A stretch of 14,009 nucleotides of DNA, from NCBI GenBank assembly GCA_964345385.1, contig CAYFQM010000018.1:1-14009 (forward strand). Direction: 5' to 3'. The stretch is from CAG-1000 sp964345385 (GTDB lineage Bacteria; Bacillota_I; Bacilli_A; RF39; UBA660). The translations under genes and the position numbers were made by a program. The notes under the pieces are model-generated. The model had not been told where the DNA came from and made no database searches. It was given only the letters and a program-made list of their open reading frames with translations. Each line of letters starts with the position of its first letter. The stretch's first letter is position 1. Shown here piece by piece: positions 1 through 6,992 of this stretch.

Positions 1-12
1 CTAGCCAGCACT

Positions 13-36
13 GAATTTGTACTCCCACACAAATTC
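13..36. repeat. Inverted repeat in GC-richer left edge
   Basis: GAATTTGT (13-20) and ACAAATTC (29-36) are perfect 8-bp arms around an 8-nt loop. A second possible pairing is TCCCA (23-27) with TGGGA (42-46). The first 60 bases hold 27 G/C by hand count, about 45%, against roughly 25% or less over most of the window. A hairpin beside a C-run (CCCCAAACCCC) could belong to a transfer origin or the end of a mobile element, but no relaxase or transposase is present here to support that. The stretch 37-126 shows no gene and no convincing terminator for the hydrolase that ends at 127. Confidence 0.4.
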
Positions 37-126
37 TTATATGGGAATACCCCAAACCCCTAAATACAAATCAAGATTTATGTTGGTTTTAGCAATGTAT
101 ATTATGTAATTATTGGAACAATTCAA

Positions 127-1158
127 TTACCTTGATACTCCATAATTTATTTCTCTACTTTCAATGGTACTTTTATAAGTATCATTAACAAATTTATCTC
201 CTAGTTCATTAACACCTATACCGTTTCTATTATTGTGACCTCTGCCTAAAATTATTTTATGTTGAACATCAATTCCTAGGCTTTGCAATATTTGAATTGT
301 TTTTTGTGCTCTAGAAAACATTTCTGTTCCTAAAACTCTTCTTTGATATTTTCCGACTTCTGTTGGCACGCTTCTATCAAAATAACTCATATCATGCATA
401 GGAGCAGGTTGGCCAAAATCATTAAACCTTGAGTTTGATTTGTTTTGTGTCTCAAGTTCTCCAACATAATATCTAAACTTTATTTTTGAATAGCTTTCTA
501 AATCAAATCTCTTGCCTGTTAAAGATTCATAATCAGCTATTCCTAACGGATAAGCCAATTTTTCTGTTGGAATAGGAATACTACCACTTGCACCACCTAT
601 ACAAGCAGTTTCAACGATGTCTGGATGTAATAAAGCAAATCGTTGTGCAAAGACTCCCGAACTTGAATATCCATTTAAAAATATTCTATCTTTTACAACT
701 AATCCTCTTTCTTGTTCTAAAATAGATTTTGCTCTACCAATAATTTTAACTACTTGCTCATCTATTCTATAATTTCTATCATCCCTTGAAATACTAAAAC
801 ATTCTTGAGATAATTGTTGTAAATACGGATAATCTCTATAGCTTGGTATTAATGGAATAACAATAGGGCTCGGCAAATCTCTTGTTAATTGTGCTAATCT
901 AATTCCTGTTTGAGTTCCTTGTTCTATAATTTCTTGAAAATTTTCACTTTCTAAATTGTTGGCTTCTACCACAAGTTGACTATTTGTATTTTCAGATAAC
1001 GGAATTGCAAGAATACATGGTATATTAATACCTTTATTCATATCAGTAGCTAAAAATTTTATTTTATATGGAATTCCATTAATTTGATATTCTAAATCTA
1101 TATCTCTACCATGCTCCAATTCGCTAGATACATATCTTATAAATTCATCTTTATTCAT
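127..1158 (-). CDS. Alpha/beta hydrolase, putative esterase
   Basis: A 343-residue soluble enzyme with no signal peptide or membrane segment. The nucleophile elbow NGYSSSG lies at about residues 162-168 and is followed by a helix (VFAQRFALLHPD). This is the GxSxS form seen in some PHB-depolymerase/feruloyl-esterase-like hydrolases, with the first Ser of the triplet the likely nucleophile. A late His (GRGHNN, about residue 308) fits the catalytic base; the acidic member is not obvious. The substrate cannot be told. I chose ATG at 1158 because AGGTGA (1169-1164) sits 5 nt upstream; an in-frame GTG at 1167 would overlap that site. An extended -10 (TGTTATAAT, 1216-1208, minus strand) gives a leader of about 50 nt. 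The gene is visibly less AT-rich than its neighbours and ends beside the GC-richer window edge, which hints at separate ancestry. Confidence 0.75.
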   Translation of the reverse strand: MNKDEFIRYVSSELEHGRDIDLEYQINGIPYKIKFLATDMNKGINIPCILAIPLSENTNSQLVVEANNLESENFQEIIEQGTQTGIRLAQLTRDLPSPIVIPLIPSYRDYPYLQQLSQECFSISRDDRNYRIDEQVVKIIGRAKSILEQERGLVVKDRIFLNGYSSSGVFAQRFALLHPDIVETACIGGASGSIPIPTEKLAYPLGIADYESLTGKRFDLESYSKIKFRYYVGELETQNKSNSRFNDFGQPAPMHDMSYFDRSVPTEVGKYQRRVLGTEMFSRAQKTIQILQSLGIDVQHKIILGRGHNNRNGIGVNELGDKFVNDTYKSTIESREINYGVSR

Positions 1159-1163
1159 ACTTA

Positions 1164-1169
1164 TCACCT
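1164..1169 (-). promoter_or_regulatory. Ribosome binding site fixing the hydrolase start
   Basis: AGGTGA read on the minus strand, 5 nt before ATG 1158. It decides against the upstream in-frame GTG at 1167, which lies inside the site. Confidence 0.7.
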
Positions 1170-1207
1170 ATACAATATAATATTAAAGTTTTATTTTATC
1201 TAAAATA

Positions 1208-1216
1208 ATTATAACA
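1208..1216 (-). promoter_or_regulatory. Extended -10 promoter for the hydrolase gene
   Basis: TGTTATAAT on the minus strand matches the TGn-TATAAT extended -10. It lies about 50 nt upstream of the ATG at 1158. No clear -35 was seen, and the region is AT-rich, so chance matches are possible. Confidence 0.45.
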
Positions 1217-1262
1217 TATAAATTAAATTTTTTTATCTTTCGGAAAAAAAGTTTTATTACTA

Positions 1263-1291
1263 TTGAAATCATACAGATATTACTATATAAT
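1263..1291 (+). promoter_or_regulatory. Sigma-A type promoter of candidate small RNA
   Basis: TTGAAA (1263-1268), a 17-nt spacer and TATAAT (1286-1291) form a near-consensus promoter. Predicted transcription start is at about A1298. No ORF with a start codon and RBS follows before a terminator at 1354-1380, so it appears to drive a short non-coding transcript or a structured leader. Confidence 0.6.
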
Positions 1292-1297
1292 ATTTTT

Positions 1298-1380
1298 AGA
1301 AAGAGAGCGTTGTAGTTCGTAAGTTGTACCTTAATCGCTCCAAAAGAAAATAACTCTTGTATATCAAGGGTTTTATTTTG
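1298..1380 (+). ncRNA. Candidate small structured RNA, about 80 nt
   Basis: Between the promoter at 1263-1291 and the terminator at 1354-1380 lies a compact structured segment. GAGCG (1305-1309) pairs with CGCTC (1336-1340). The pairing can continue as TT (1310-1311) with AA (1333-1334) around a bulged T, and GTA (1312-1314) can pair with TAC (1327-1329) inside the loop. This is the GC-richest part of an otherwise nearly pure A/T intergenic region. I do not recognise a known RNA family: it is not a tRNA and I see no preQ1, purine, SAM, T-box or c-di-GMP core. It could be a free sRNA, or an aptamer-plus-terminator leader of the DUF4153 gene, although that gene has its own promoter at 1457-1465. 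Confidence 0.45.
1354..1380 (+). terminator. Intrinsic terminator after candidate small RNA
   Basis: CTCTTG (1354-1359), loop TATAT and CAAGGG (1365-1370) form a 6-bp stem with one U-G pair, followed by TTTTATTTTG. An A-rich stretch upstream of the stem means it could also act on the opposite strand. It lies about 100 nt before the DUF4153 start, so it ends a separate transcript. Confidence 0.6.
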
Positions 1381-1456
1381 TTTAATGATACTTTTATAAT
1401 AAACATTATTAAAAACCGTAAACGATATGAAAAAAAGAAATATAATTATTGATTTA

Positions 1457-1465
1457 TGATATAAT
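1457..1465 (+). promoter_or_regulatory. Extended -10 promoter of DUF4153 gene
   Basis: TGATATAAT (TGn-TATAAT) lies 17 nt before the ATG at 1483, with the RBS AGGAG in between. No recognisable -35 exists at the expected distance (GAAATA), which is normal for extended -10 promoters. The same 9-mer recurs before the genes at 12562 and 13515. Confidence 0.6.
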
Positions 1466-1482
1466 ACAATTAGGAGATAAGT

Positions 1483-3021
1483 ATGAAAAAAATCATTAAT
1501 TTCTTTAAAAGAATGGAGAATAATTATACTAAGTTTTTCAAGCAATATATTATAACTAATATAATATTAATAATAAGTTCAATTATATTGTGTATATTTA
1601 TTGATGATACTGATCTGTTATTAAAATACATATTGTTTTTTGTGGTTAATACATTTACAATTGAAAATTTTGTTAAAAACAAAAAAACAAAATTATTTGT
1701 TTCTATATTTTCGTTTATTATATCTTTTGCATGTGGATATTTATTAAATAAATATCCAGATGTTTTACAAGATACTGTAGCATTTTATTTTATAACTGCT
1801 GTGTGTATAAATTTATATCATATAGTAGTGCTTTCTAAAATGAAACTTAGTAAATATTTATACCACGTGTTTCATAATATATTAACAGTAACAATTATTA
1901 ATGGAATACTTAATATATGCGTTTTTGGTATAATAACAATTGTTTTCTTTTTGTTATTTCAAGGGAATGATTATAATTTATATTTAAGATCTGAGTTTAT
2001 AATATGCGGTTTTTATACTATTCCAGCTTATATTTATTCCTTTATTAATATGGATAATAAAGTATCAGAATTAACTAATAATATACTTAAATATTTAATA
2101 TTAATAGTAACATTAGTTACATTTGTAATAGTTTATATATATTTGTTTAAAGTAATTATAACTAATGTAATGCCTGTAAATGAAATATTTATAGTTGCAT
2201 TATTACTTTTTATAGTTTCATTACCGGTTTCAATAATGTATGAAGAATTAAATATTAATAATAAAACTTTAAATGTAATAATGAATAATATGTCATTATC
2301 GTTTATTCCTTTATTTTTTCTACAATTATATTCAGTAATTGCAAGAATAGTTATTTATGGTTTTACTGAAAACAGATATTTTGGTATAGTTCTTTTATTA
2401 GCAGAAGCTATTGTAATATTTTTAACATTATATAAAAATAAGAAGTATTTGTTATATATACTATTTGTTATACCAGTTCTTGCTTTAATCACTTTTGTTA
2501 TTCCTTATACTAATTATTCGGATTTTAGCGCATATAGTCAAGTTTATAGAATTAATAAAGTAATGAAAGGTAAAGAAACTTTTAAAGAACTAAATTCACA
2601 TGATGCAGAAATATTTGCTGGTGCATATAATTATTTAGAATTAAAAGGTAAACAGCATTTAGTTAAATATAATTTAGATGAAGACGACTTATTAAAAATA
2701 CATTCTAATTCTTATTTACTTGAAAAACATTTTGTATATGTTAGTGCTATAAATAAATTAGATCTATTTAATTATACAAGTATGGAAAGTATAAGTGAAT
2801 ATGATTTAGAACTTAATGGATATAACATTATTTTAAAAGGATATAGAATAGATTTATCTTTCTTAATTGAAGAACTTCAAAAAGATGAGAATTATAACGA
2901 TGAAGTAATTATAAAACTAAATGATGAGTTTGATTTACATTTAAGATATGCTTCATTTGGAATATTAAACGATGAACTAATGTATTGTTCAATAGAAGGT
3001 TATATATTTAAAAAGGCTTAA
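1483..3021 (+). CDS. DUF4153-family multi-spanning membrane protein
   Basis: 512 residues. Residues about 20-345 form a series of roughly ten hydrophobic segments; about 350-512 are hydrophilic and probably form a soluble domain. The loop around residues 286-301 (ARIVIYGFTENRYFG) and the later segment PYTNYSDFSAYSQVYRI (about 341-357) match the pattern I know for DUF4153, where a YG-T-NRY loop is followed by a helix and a Ser/Gln-Arg stretch. The molecular function of the family is not established. The start has RBS AGGAG 6 nt upstream and an extended -10 just before. The gene is extremely AT-rich. It is monocistronic, ending in a terminator shared with the convergent gene. Confidence 0.75.
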   Translation: MKKIINFFKRMENNYTKFFKQYIITNIILIISSIILCIFIDDTDLLLKYILFFVVNTFTIENFVKNKKTKLFVSIFSFIISFACGYLLNKYPDVLQDTVAFYFITAVCINLYHIVVLSKMKLSKYLYHVFHNILTVTIINGILNICVFGIITIVFFLLFQGNDYNLYLRSEFIICGFYTIPAYIYSFINMDNKVSELTNNILKYLILIVTLVTFVIVYIYLFKVIITNVMPVNEIFIVALLLFIVSLPVSIMYEELNINNKTLNVIMNNMSLSFIPLFFLQLYSVIARIVIYGFTENRYFGIVLLLAEAIVIFLTLYKNKKYLLYILFVIPVLALITFVIPYTNYSDFSAYSQVYRINKVMKGKETFKELNSHDAEIFAGAYNYLELKGKQHLVKYNLDEDDLLKIHSNSYLLEKHFVYVSAINKLDLFNYTSMESISEYDLELNGYNIILKGYRIDLSFLIEELQKDENYNDEVIIKLNDEFDLHLRYASFGILNDELMYCSIEGYIFKKA

Positions 3022-3036
3022 TTAAGCCTTTTTAAA
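3007..3036. terminator. Perfect 30-bp palindromic bidirectional terminator
   Basis: A perfect palindrome centred at 3021/3022 with 15-bp arms; the core is AAAAAGGCTTAA and its mirror, with T-runs on both strands. It overlaps the stop codons of both convergent genes (TAA 3019-3021 on plus, TAA 3034-3032 on minus), so it serves each direction. The two CDSs are only 10 bp apart. Confidence 0.85.
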
Positions 3037-3667
3037 ATGAGCTATTTACTATAAATTGTCCATCAATATATGAAACATTAACATATATAATTATATTTGA
3101 ATTCGATGAATCATTAGTATCCGAATATTTGATTCTAAAGTCTTCAATTAAATTTTTAATATTATTTTTTAATGTTTCAGTGTTCCCAGGTATTTTATTA
3201 TCAACTTCAAAATAAAGGTTACAGTTATATACCATTAAATATTGATCTAAAGGTTCTACTTTATATGAAGCTTTAATATTGCCTTTTCTATCTTTTCTTA
3301 ATTGCGAAAAAACATCTTTTTTTAATCTATTCACATTTTTATGTAATAAATATGAGTCTTTATAGCTATTTTCATCATTATTATTTAAATAAACTTCAAA
3401 TACCGTATTATCTTTTTTATTGATGGCTTTATATATATAATTATATTTTCCTGGTACTACAAGTTCATTAACAATTGTGTTATTATTTTCATCAAAGTTA
3501 TATTCTATATATTTTTGTTTTGCTAAGTTGTTTTTCACTTTAAAATTGTTTTGATATTTAATTGTTAAATATTTATTTATTTTTTGTTTATTAGCATCTT
3601 TAAATATTGGATATAAAACTAATATAATAATTAAAACTGTAAATAAAATTTTGATTTTCTTTTTCAT
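3032..3667 (-). CDS. Unrecognised membrane-anchored extracytoplasmic protein
   Basis: 211 residues. A short basic N-terminus is followed by a single hydrophobic segment (about residues 6-24, ILFTVLIIILVLYPIF), so it is probably a type II membrane protein or uncleaved-signal protein with the remaining ~185 residues outside the cell. The outer part is rich in Lys, Asn and Tyr with alternating polar/hydrophobic stretches suggesting beta strands. There are only two Cys in total, one at about 150 and none in a lipobox. I do not recognise the family. RBS GGAGAG lies just upstream of the ATG at 3667 and a good promoter lies at 3686-3714. It converges on the DUF4153 gene; a shared role cannot be inferred from that. 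Confidence 0.7.
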   Translation of the reverse strand: MKKKIKILFTVLIIILVLYPIFKDANKQKINKYLTIKYQNNFKVKNNLAKQKYIEYNFDENNNTIVNELVVPGKYNYIYKAINKKDNTVFEVYLNNNDENSYKDSYLLHKNVNRLKKDVFSQLRKDRKGNIKASYKVEPLDQYLMVYNCNLYFEVDNKIPGNTETLKNNIKNLIEDFRIKYSDTNDSSNSNIIIYVNVSYIDGQFIVNSSF

Positions 3668-3685
3668 ATTCTCTCCTTATATATA

Positions 3686-3714
3686 ATAATACTATAAAAC
3701 TGTTATATCTTCAA
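3686..3714 (-). promoter_or_regulatory. Promoter of the 3667 minus-strand gene
   Basis: On the minus strand: TTGAAG (3714-3709), 17-nt spacer, TATTAT (3691-3686), then RBS GGAGAG before ATG 3667. It is divergent from the promoter of the C39-like peptidase gene. Confidence 0.55.
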
Positions 3715-3751
3715 AACATTATTTTAATATCTTTTTTATTTTAGCTTTTTA

Positions 3752-3760
3752 TGTTACAAT
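3752..3760 (+). promoter_or_regulatory. Extended -10 promoter of the C39-like gene
   Basis: TGTTACAAT fits TGn-TACAAT. The -35 region is only a T-run. A strong RBS (AGGAGGGG, from 3772) follows, 3-4 nt before the ATG at 3783. Confidence 0.55.
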
Positions 3761-3782
3761 TAAAATAATATAGGAGGGGAAA

Positions 3783-4352
3783 ATGAAAACACCTTTAAGA
3801 TATCAAATAACAGAATTTGATTGTGGTACAGTATCATTATTAAATGCGATTGGTTATTTATATGAAAGAGAAAAAATACCTGCTGAACTTATAAGAGCAG
3901 TATATGTATATACATTAAATTGTCATGATACATTAGGTATTATGGATGATGAAGAAATGATTAGAAGTTTATGTTCATGGATTACAACATTCTCTAACAA
4001 AAACAAAAAATTTAATTTAGAATGTGAATTTATAACAGATGAAGATGTAACATATGAAACTATTTTAGAATGTACTTTAAAAGGAGGGGTTGCATTTGTA
4101 AAATGTTATCAAACAGAGCCACATTATATTATAATTACAAACATTAATGAATTAAACACATATATATTTGATCCATATTATTTGGATTTAGATTATTATG
4201 ATGGTGATGGAGATGTTAGAATAATACAAAGCAAGCCTTTTGAATATAATAGAATAGTAAGAACTAGTAGAGTGTTTTCTGAAAATAAAAAAGATTTTGC
4301 GATGGGAAAAATAAGTAACAGAGAATGTGTTTTAATGAATAGAGTAAAATAA
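3783..4352 (+). CDS. Stand-alone C39-like cysteine peptidase
   Basis: 189 residues, apparently cytosolic: no signal peptide or membrane helix. The N-terminus MKTPLRYQITEFDCGTVSLL carries the papain-like C39 signature, with Gln8 as likely oxyanion-hole residue and Cys14 as nucleophile in DCGTVSLL. His114 lies in EPHYIIITNI and Asp130 in IFDPYY, in the family order Cys-His-Asp. C39 domains usually form the N-terminal part of bacteriocin-exporting ABC transporters and cut double-glycine leaders; here the domain stands alone. No ABC transporter and no small precursor gene with a GG leader is visible nearby, so the substrate is unknown. It has its own promoter and terminator. Confident on the fold, not on the role. 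Confidence 0.75.
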   Translation: MKTPLRYQITEFDCGTVSLLNAIGYLYEREKIPAELIRAVYVYTLNCHDTLGIMDDEEMIRSLCSWITTFSNKNKKFNLECEFITDEDVTYETILECTLKGGVAFVKCYQTEPHYIIITNINELNTYIFDPYYLDLDYYDGDGDVRIIQSKPFEYNRIVRTSRVFSENKKDFAMGKISNRECVLMNRVK

Positions 4353-4378
4353 AAGATTTGAACTAACAAATCTTTTTC
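4352..4378 (+). terminator. Intrinsic terminator of C39-like gene
   Basis: AAAGATTTG (4352-4360), a 6-nt loop and CAAATCTTT (4367-4375), followed by two more T. A 9-bp stem starting at the last base of the stop codon. Confidence 0.8.
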
Positions 4379-4385
4379 TAAATAT

Positions 4386-4391
4386 GGAGGA
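4386..4391 (+). promoter_or_regulatory. Ribosome binding site fixing the KsgA-like start
   Basis: GGAGGA lies 4-5 nt before ATG 4396. An earlier in-frame ATG at 4384 overlaps this site and has no RBS of its own, so the downstream ATG is the better start. Confidence 0.75.
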
Positions 4392-4395
4392 AAGA

Positions 4396-5187
4396 ATGAA
4401 TTTTATTGAAGATATTGATTATTTAGATCAACACTTTTTAATTGATAAAAGAGTTGTTAATTTGCTTATTGATGAATGCAACTTTTCTATTGATGATAAA
4501 GTTGTTGAGATAGGCCCTGGTAAATGTACTTTAAGTGAAATTATTGCTAGGAAAGTTTCTAGTCTTGTTTTAATTGAAAAAGATAATAGATTAGAACACT
4601 ATATTAATATATTATTAGATAAATATAAGAATGTATCTATTATTTGGAATAGTGTATTAAATACATTTATCCCGCCATGTGATAAAATTGTTTCTGCTCT
4701 TCCATATTCTATAACAGAACCTTTTATAGAAAAATTATTGTTATGTGATTTTAAAGAATGTATTTTAATTACAGGTTATTCTTTTGCTAATAAAGTTATG
4801 AATAAAGAACTTAATAAGTTAAGTTTGCTTTGTAATTCTTTTTTTGATATTGAATATATAGAGACAATATCTCCAGATTCTTTTTCTCCAAAACCTAGAG
4901 TAATATCTTCTTTAATAAGGTTTAAAAAGAAAAACAGATATGATTTATTACCAGATTTTAAGATGTTTATGTTTAGAGAAATGTTTTATAACCGTGGTAG
5001 AAAACTTAAGAATAATTTGGTTGAGTCTTATATTGAATATGAAAGATGTTTCGGAAATAAAGTAACAAAAAAACAAAGTAAAAGCGTTATTGATGGGTTT
5101 AATATAGATAGCAGTATATTAGATAAATATATGGAAAGTTTATCTAACGAAGAATTTGAAATATTATATAACAGCATGAATTTATAA
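4396..5187 (+). CDS. KsgA/Erm-family rRNA adenine methyltransferase, divergent
   Basis: 263 residues with the layout of KsgA/Dim1/Erm enzymes, which methylate N6 of adenines in rRNA using S-adenosylmethionine. Seen in order: DQHFLID (11-17, the QNFLxD start motif), VVEIGPGKCTL (36-46, SAM motif I), LIEKDNRL (59-66, ribose-binding acidic residue), ALPYSITEPF (101-110, motif IV), SFSPKPRVISSLIRF (162-176, the FxPxPxVxS signature) and RKLKNNL (202-208, C-terminal domain). Two key positions differ. The Asn of NLPY is Ala101, and the Asp of the GDAL-type motif appears as Ser86 (WNSVL). Hence I give no symbol: it could be a second, specialised copy beside a canonical KsgA, a resistance-type enzyme, or an impaired methyltransferase. 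It is monocistronic, with gltX 50 bp downstream under its own promoter. Confidence 0.75.
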   Translation: MNFIEDIDYLDQHFLIDKRVVNLLIDECNFSIDDKVVEIGPGKCTLSEIIARKVSSLVLIEKDNRLEHYINILLDKYKNVSIIWNSVLNTFIPPCDKIVSALPYSITEPFIEKLLLCDFKECILITGYSFANKVMNKELNKLSLLCNSFFDIEYIETISPDSFSPKPRVISSLIRFKKKNRYDLLPDFKMFMFREMFYNRGRKLKNNLVESYIEYERCFGNKVTKKQSKSVIDGFNIDSSILDKYMESLSNEEFEILYNSMNL

Positions 5188-5188
5188 A

Positions 5189-5217
5189 TTGATAAAACAT
5201 ATAGCTTATGATAGAAT
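5189..5217 (+). promoter_or_regulatory. Promoter of glutamyl-tRNA synthetase gene
   Basis: TTGATA (5189-5194), 17-nt spacer, TAGAAT (5212-5217) with a TG one base before the -10. The RBS AGGAGG follows before ATG 5238. No T-box leader is present: the predicted leader is only about 15 nt. Confidence 0.65.
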
Positions 5218-5237
5218 AGTGATATTTAGGAGGAATA

Positions 5238-6869
5238 ATGACTAATAAAGACTTAGCTAACTTACTATATCCAAATGTAACGAAAACAATAGATGAATTA
5301 AAAAAAATGTATCCAGAAAGAGATTTAAAAGAAGGTGCTGAAGTAACTCGTTTCGCACCTAGTCCAACTGGAAGAATGCATTTGGGAAATTTATATGCTT
5401 CATTTATACCAGAAGTTATTGCTAAACAAACTGATGGAGTATTTATTATTAGAATAGAAGACACTGATCAAAAAAGAACAATTGAAAATGGTATAGAGCT
5501 TGGACTTAGAGATTTAGAACATTATAATTATATTATAGATGAACATCCAATTAAAGGTGGTAAATATGGTCCATATGTTCAAACAGAAAGATTAGATATT
5601 TATAATATTGTAGCTAAATATTTAGTTTCAATAGGAAGAGCTTATCCTTGTTTTTGTTCTGAAGAAGATTTAGCTCATATGAGAGAAATTCAAGAAAAAA
5701 GAAAAGATAGAATTGGATACTATGGACATTATGCTAAATGTAGAAATTTAACTTATGAAGAAGTAAAAGAGCGTATTGATAAGGGTGAAAAATGGACTTT
5801 AAGATTAAAATCAAATGGGGATGTAAACAAAAAAATAATATTTAAAGATTTAATAAAAGGAAAACTTGAACTACCTGAAAATGATTTAGATCAAGTATTA
5901 ATTAAATCTGATGGAATACCTCCATATGCATTTGCTCATGTATGTGATGATCATTTTATGAGAGTTACAACTGTTACAAGAGATGATTCATATATATCAT
6001 CTGTTCCATATCATGTTGAATTATGGAATGCATGTGGATTTAAATTGCCTAAGTTTGCTCATATTTTACCATTAAATGTTAAAGATGGAGATTCCATAAG
6101 AAAAATAAGTAAAAGGAAGGATCCAGAGGCAGCAGCTATTTATTATCATGAAAAAGGAGTTCCAGTAGAAGCAATTAAATTGTATTTTGCAACTTTAATG
6201 AATTCTAATTTTGATGGATGGTATTTGCAAAACCCAGATAAGTCATATAGAGACTTTAAATTTTCTTTTGATAAGATGAGTAAAGCAGGAGCGTTGTTTG
6301 ATTTAGAAAAAATAATTAATATTTCTAAAAACTATATTTCTAGATTGTCTGCTAAAGAAGTGTATGATAATTTATTAGAGTGGTCTAATGAGTTTGATAA
6401 AGATTTTGCTACTTTAATTATAAAATATAAAGACAAAACAATAAGTGCTTTAAATATTGAAAGAGAGCAAAAGAAACCTCGTAAAGATTTCAGTTGTTAT
6501 TCTGAAATAAAGTCATATATTTGGTATATGTATAATGAGTTATTTATAAATCCTATTTATGAGTGGCAAAGTATTAATGATGTTAGTCAAATAAAAATAA
6601 TTTTAAATGATTATATTGATAATTATTATAATATTAATGATAATAAAGAAGTTTGGTTTAAAAAAATACAAGAGCTTTCTGAAAAGTACGGTTATGCATC
6701 AAATATGAAACTATATAAAGAAGATCAAGAAAATTATAAAGGAAGTATAGTTGATATAAGCATGGTTATTAGGGTAGCTATTACTAGTAAATCTATGACA
6801 CCTGACCTTTATGAAGTATTTAAGATATTAGGTTTAGAAGAGATAAAAAGAAGAATTAATTTGATTTAA
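5238..6869 (+). CDS. gltX: Glutamyl-tRNA synthetase
   Basis: 543 residues; class I aminoacyl-tRNA synthetase that charges tRNA with glutamate in the cytosol. An N-terminal extension of about 36 residues precedes TRFAPSPTGRMHLGN, whose HLGN (48-51) is the HIGH motif; RIEDTD follows. KISKR at about 289-293 is the KMSKS motif. A possible zinc site is formed by the CFC pair in the insertion (YPCFCSEEDL) with a later HYAKC. The C-terminal ~200 residues match the helical anticodon-binding domain, and the length is complete, so it is not the short GluQRS paralogue. Many low-GC Gram-positives use a non-discriminating GluRS with GatCAB; the sequence alone does not settle that here. RBS AGGAGG and a good promoter support the start. 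Confidence 0.95.
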   Translation: MTNKDLANLLYPNVTKTIDELKKMYPERDLKEGAEVTRFAPSPTGRMHLGNLYASFIPEVIAKQTDGVFIIRIEDTDQKRTIENGIELGLRDLEHYNYIIDEHPIKGGKYGPYVQTERLDIYNIVAKYLVSIGRAYPCFCSEEDLAHMREIQEKRKDRIGYYGHYAKCRNLTYEEVKERIDKGEKWTLRLKSNGDVNKKIIFKDLIKGKLELPENDLDQVLIKSDGIPPYAFAHVCDDHFMRVTTVTRDDSYISSVPYHVELWNACGFKLPKFAHILPLNVKDGDSIRKISKRKDPEAAAIYYHEKGVPVEAIKLYFATLMNSNFDGWYLQNPDKSYRDFKFSFDKMSKAGALFDLEKIINISKNYISRLSAKEVYDNLLEWSNEFDKDFATLIIKYKDKTISALNIEREQKKPRKDFSCYSEIKSYIWYMYNELFINPIYEWQSINDVSQIKIILNDYIDNYYNINDNKEVWFKKIQELSEKYGYASNMKLYKEDQENYKGSIVDISMVIRVAITSKSMTPDLYEVFKILGLEEIKRRINLI

Positions 6870-6905
6870 TTATTTTTAATTAATATGTAAAATATATAAT
6901 AATAG

Positions 6906-6934
6906 TTGTGCTAAAAAACAAAATATTATATAAT
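6906..6934 (+). promoter_or_regulatory. Promoter of lemA-DUF2207 unit
   Basis: TTGTGC (6906-6911), 17-nt spacer, TATAAT (6929-6934). Predicted start is at about A6941, giving a leader of roughly 52 nt before ATG 6993. Confidence 0.6.
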
Positions 6935-6944
6935 GATATTAGAG

Positions 6945-6964
6945 GCTTACCATTGAGAGTAAGC
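6945..6964 (+). promoter_or_regulatory. 5'-end hairpin in lemA leader
   Basis: GCTTAC (6945-6950), 8-nt loop CATTGAGA, GTAAGC (6959-6964), extendable by one G-U pair. It begins about 4 nt from the predicted transcript start and has no T-run, so it is not a terminator. A 5'-terminal hairpin of this kind may protect the mRNA; the RBS AGGAGG further down stays single-stranded. Confidence 0.45.
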
Positions 6965-6992
6965 TTGAAAATATTATGTTAGGAGGATATTT

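Noticed and set aside
1298..1340. tRNA or known riboswitch in the small-RNA unit
   Set aside because: No cloverleaf, no T-arm GTTC/CCA layout, and none of the conserved cores of common riboswitches that I can recall.
1183..1545. Minus-strand reading frame of 120 codons across the intergenic region
   Set aside because: It overlaps the start of the DUF4153 gene and the small-RNA unit, lacks an RBS and has a composition typical of translated A/T-rich spacer (Phe/Ile/Lys).
5144..5464. Minus-strand reading frame opposite the start of gltX
   Set aside because: Antisense to the highly conserved GluRS N-terminus; no RBS; no recognisable protein.
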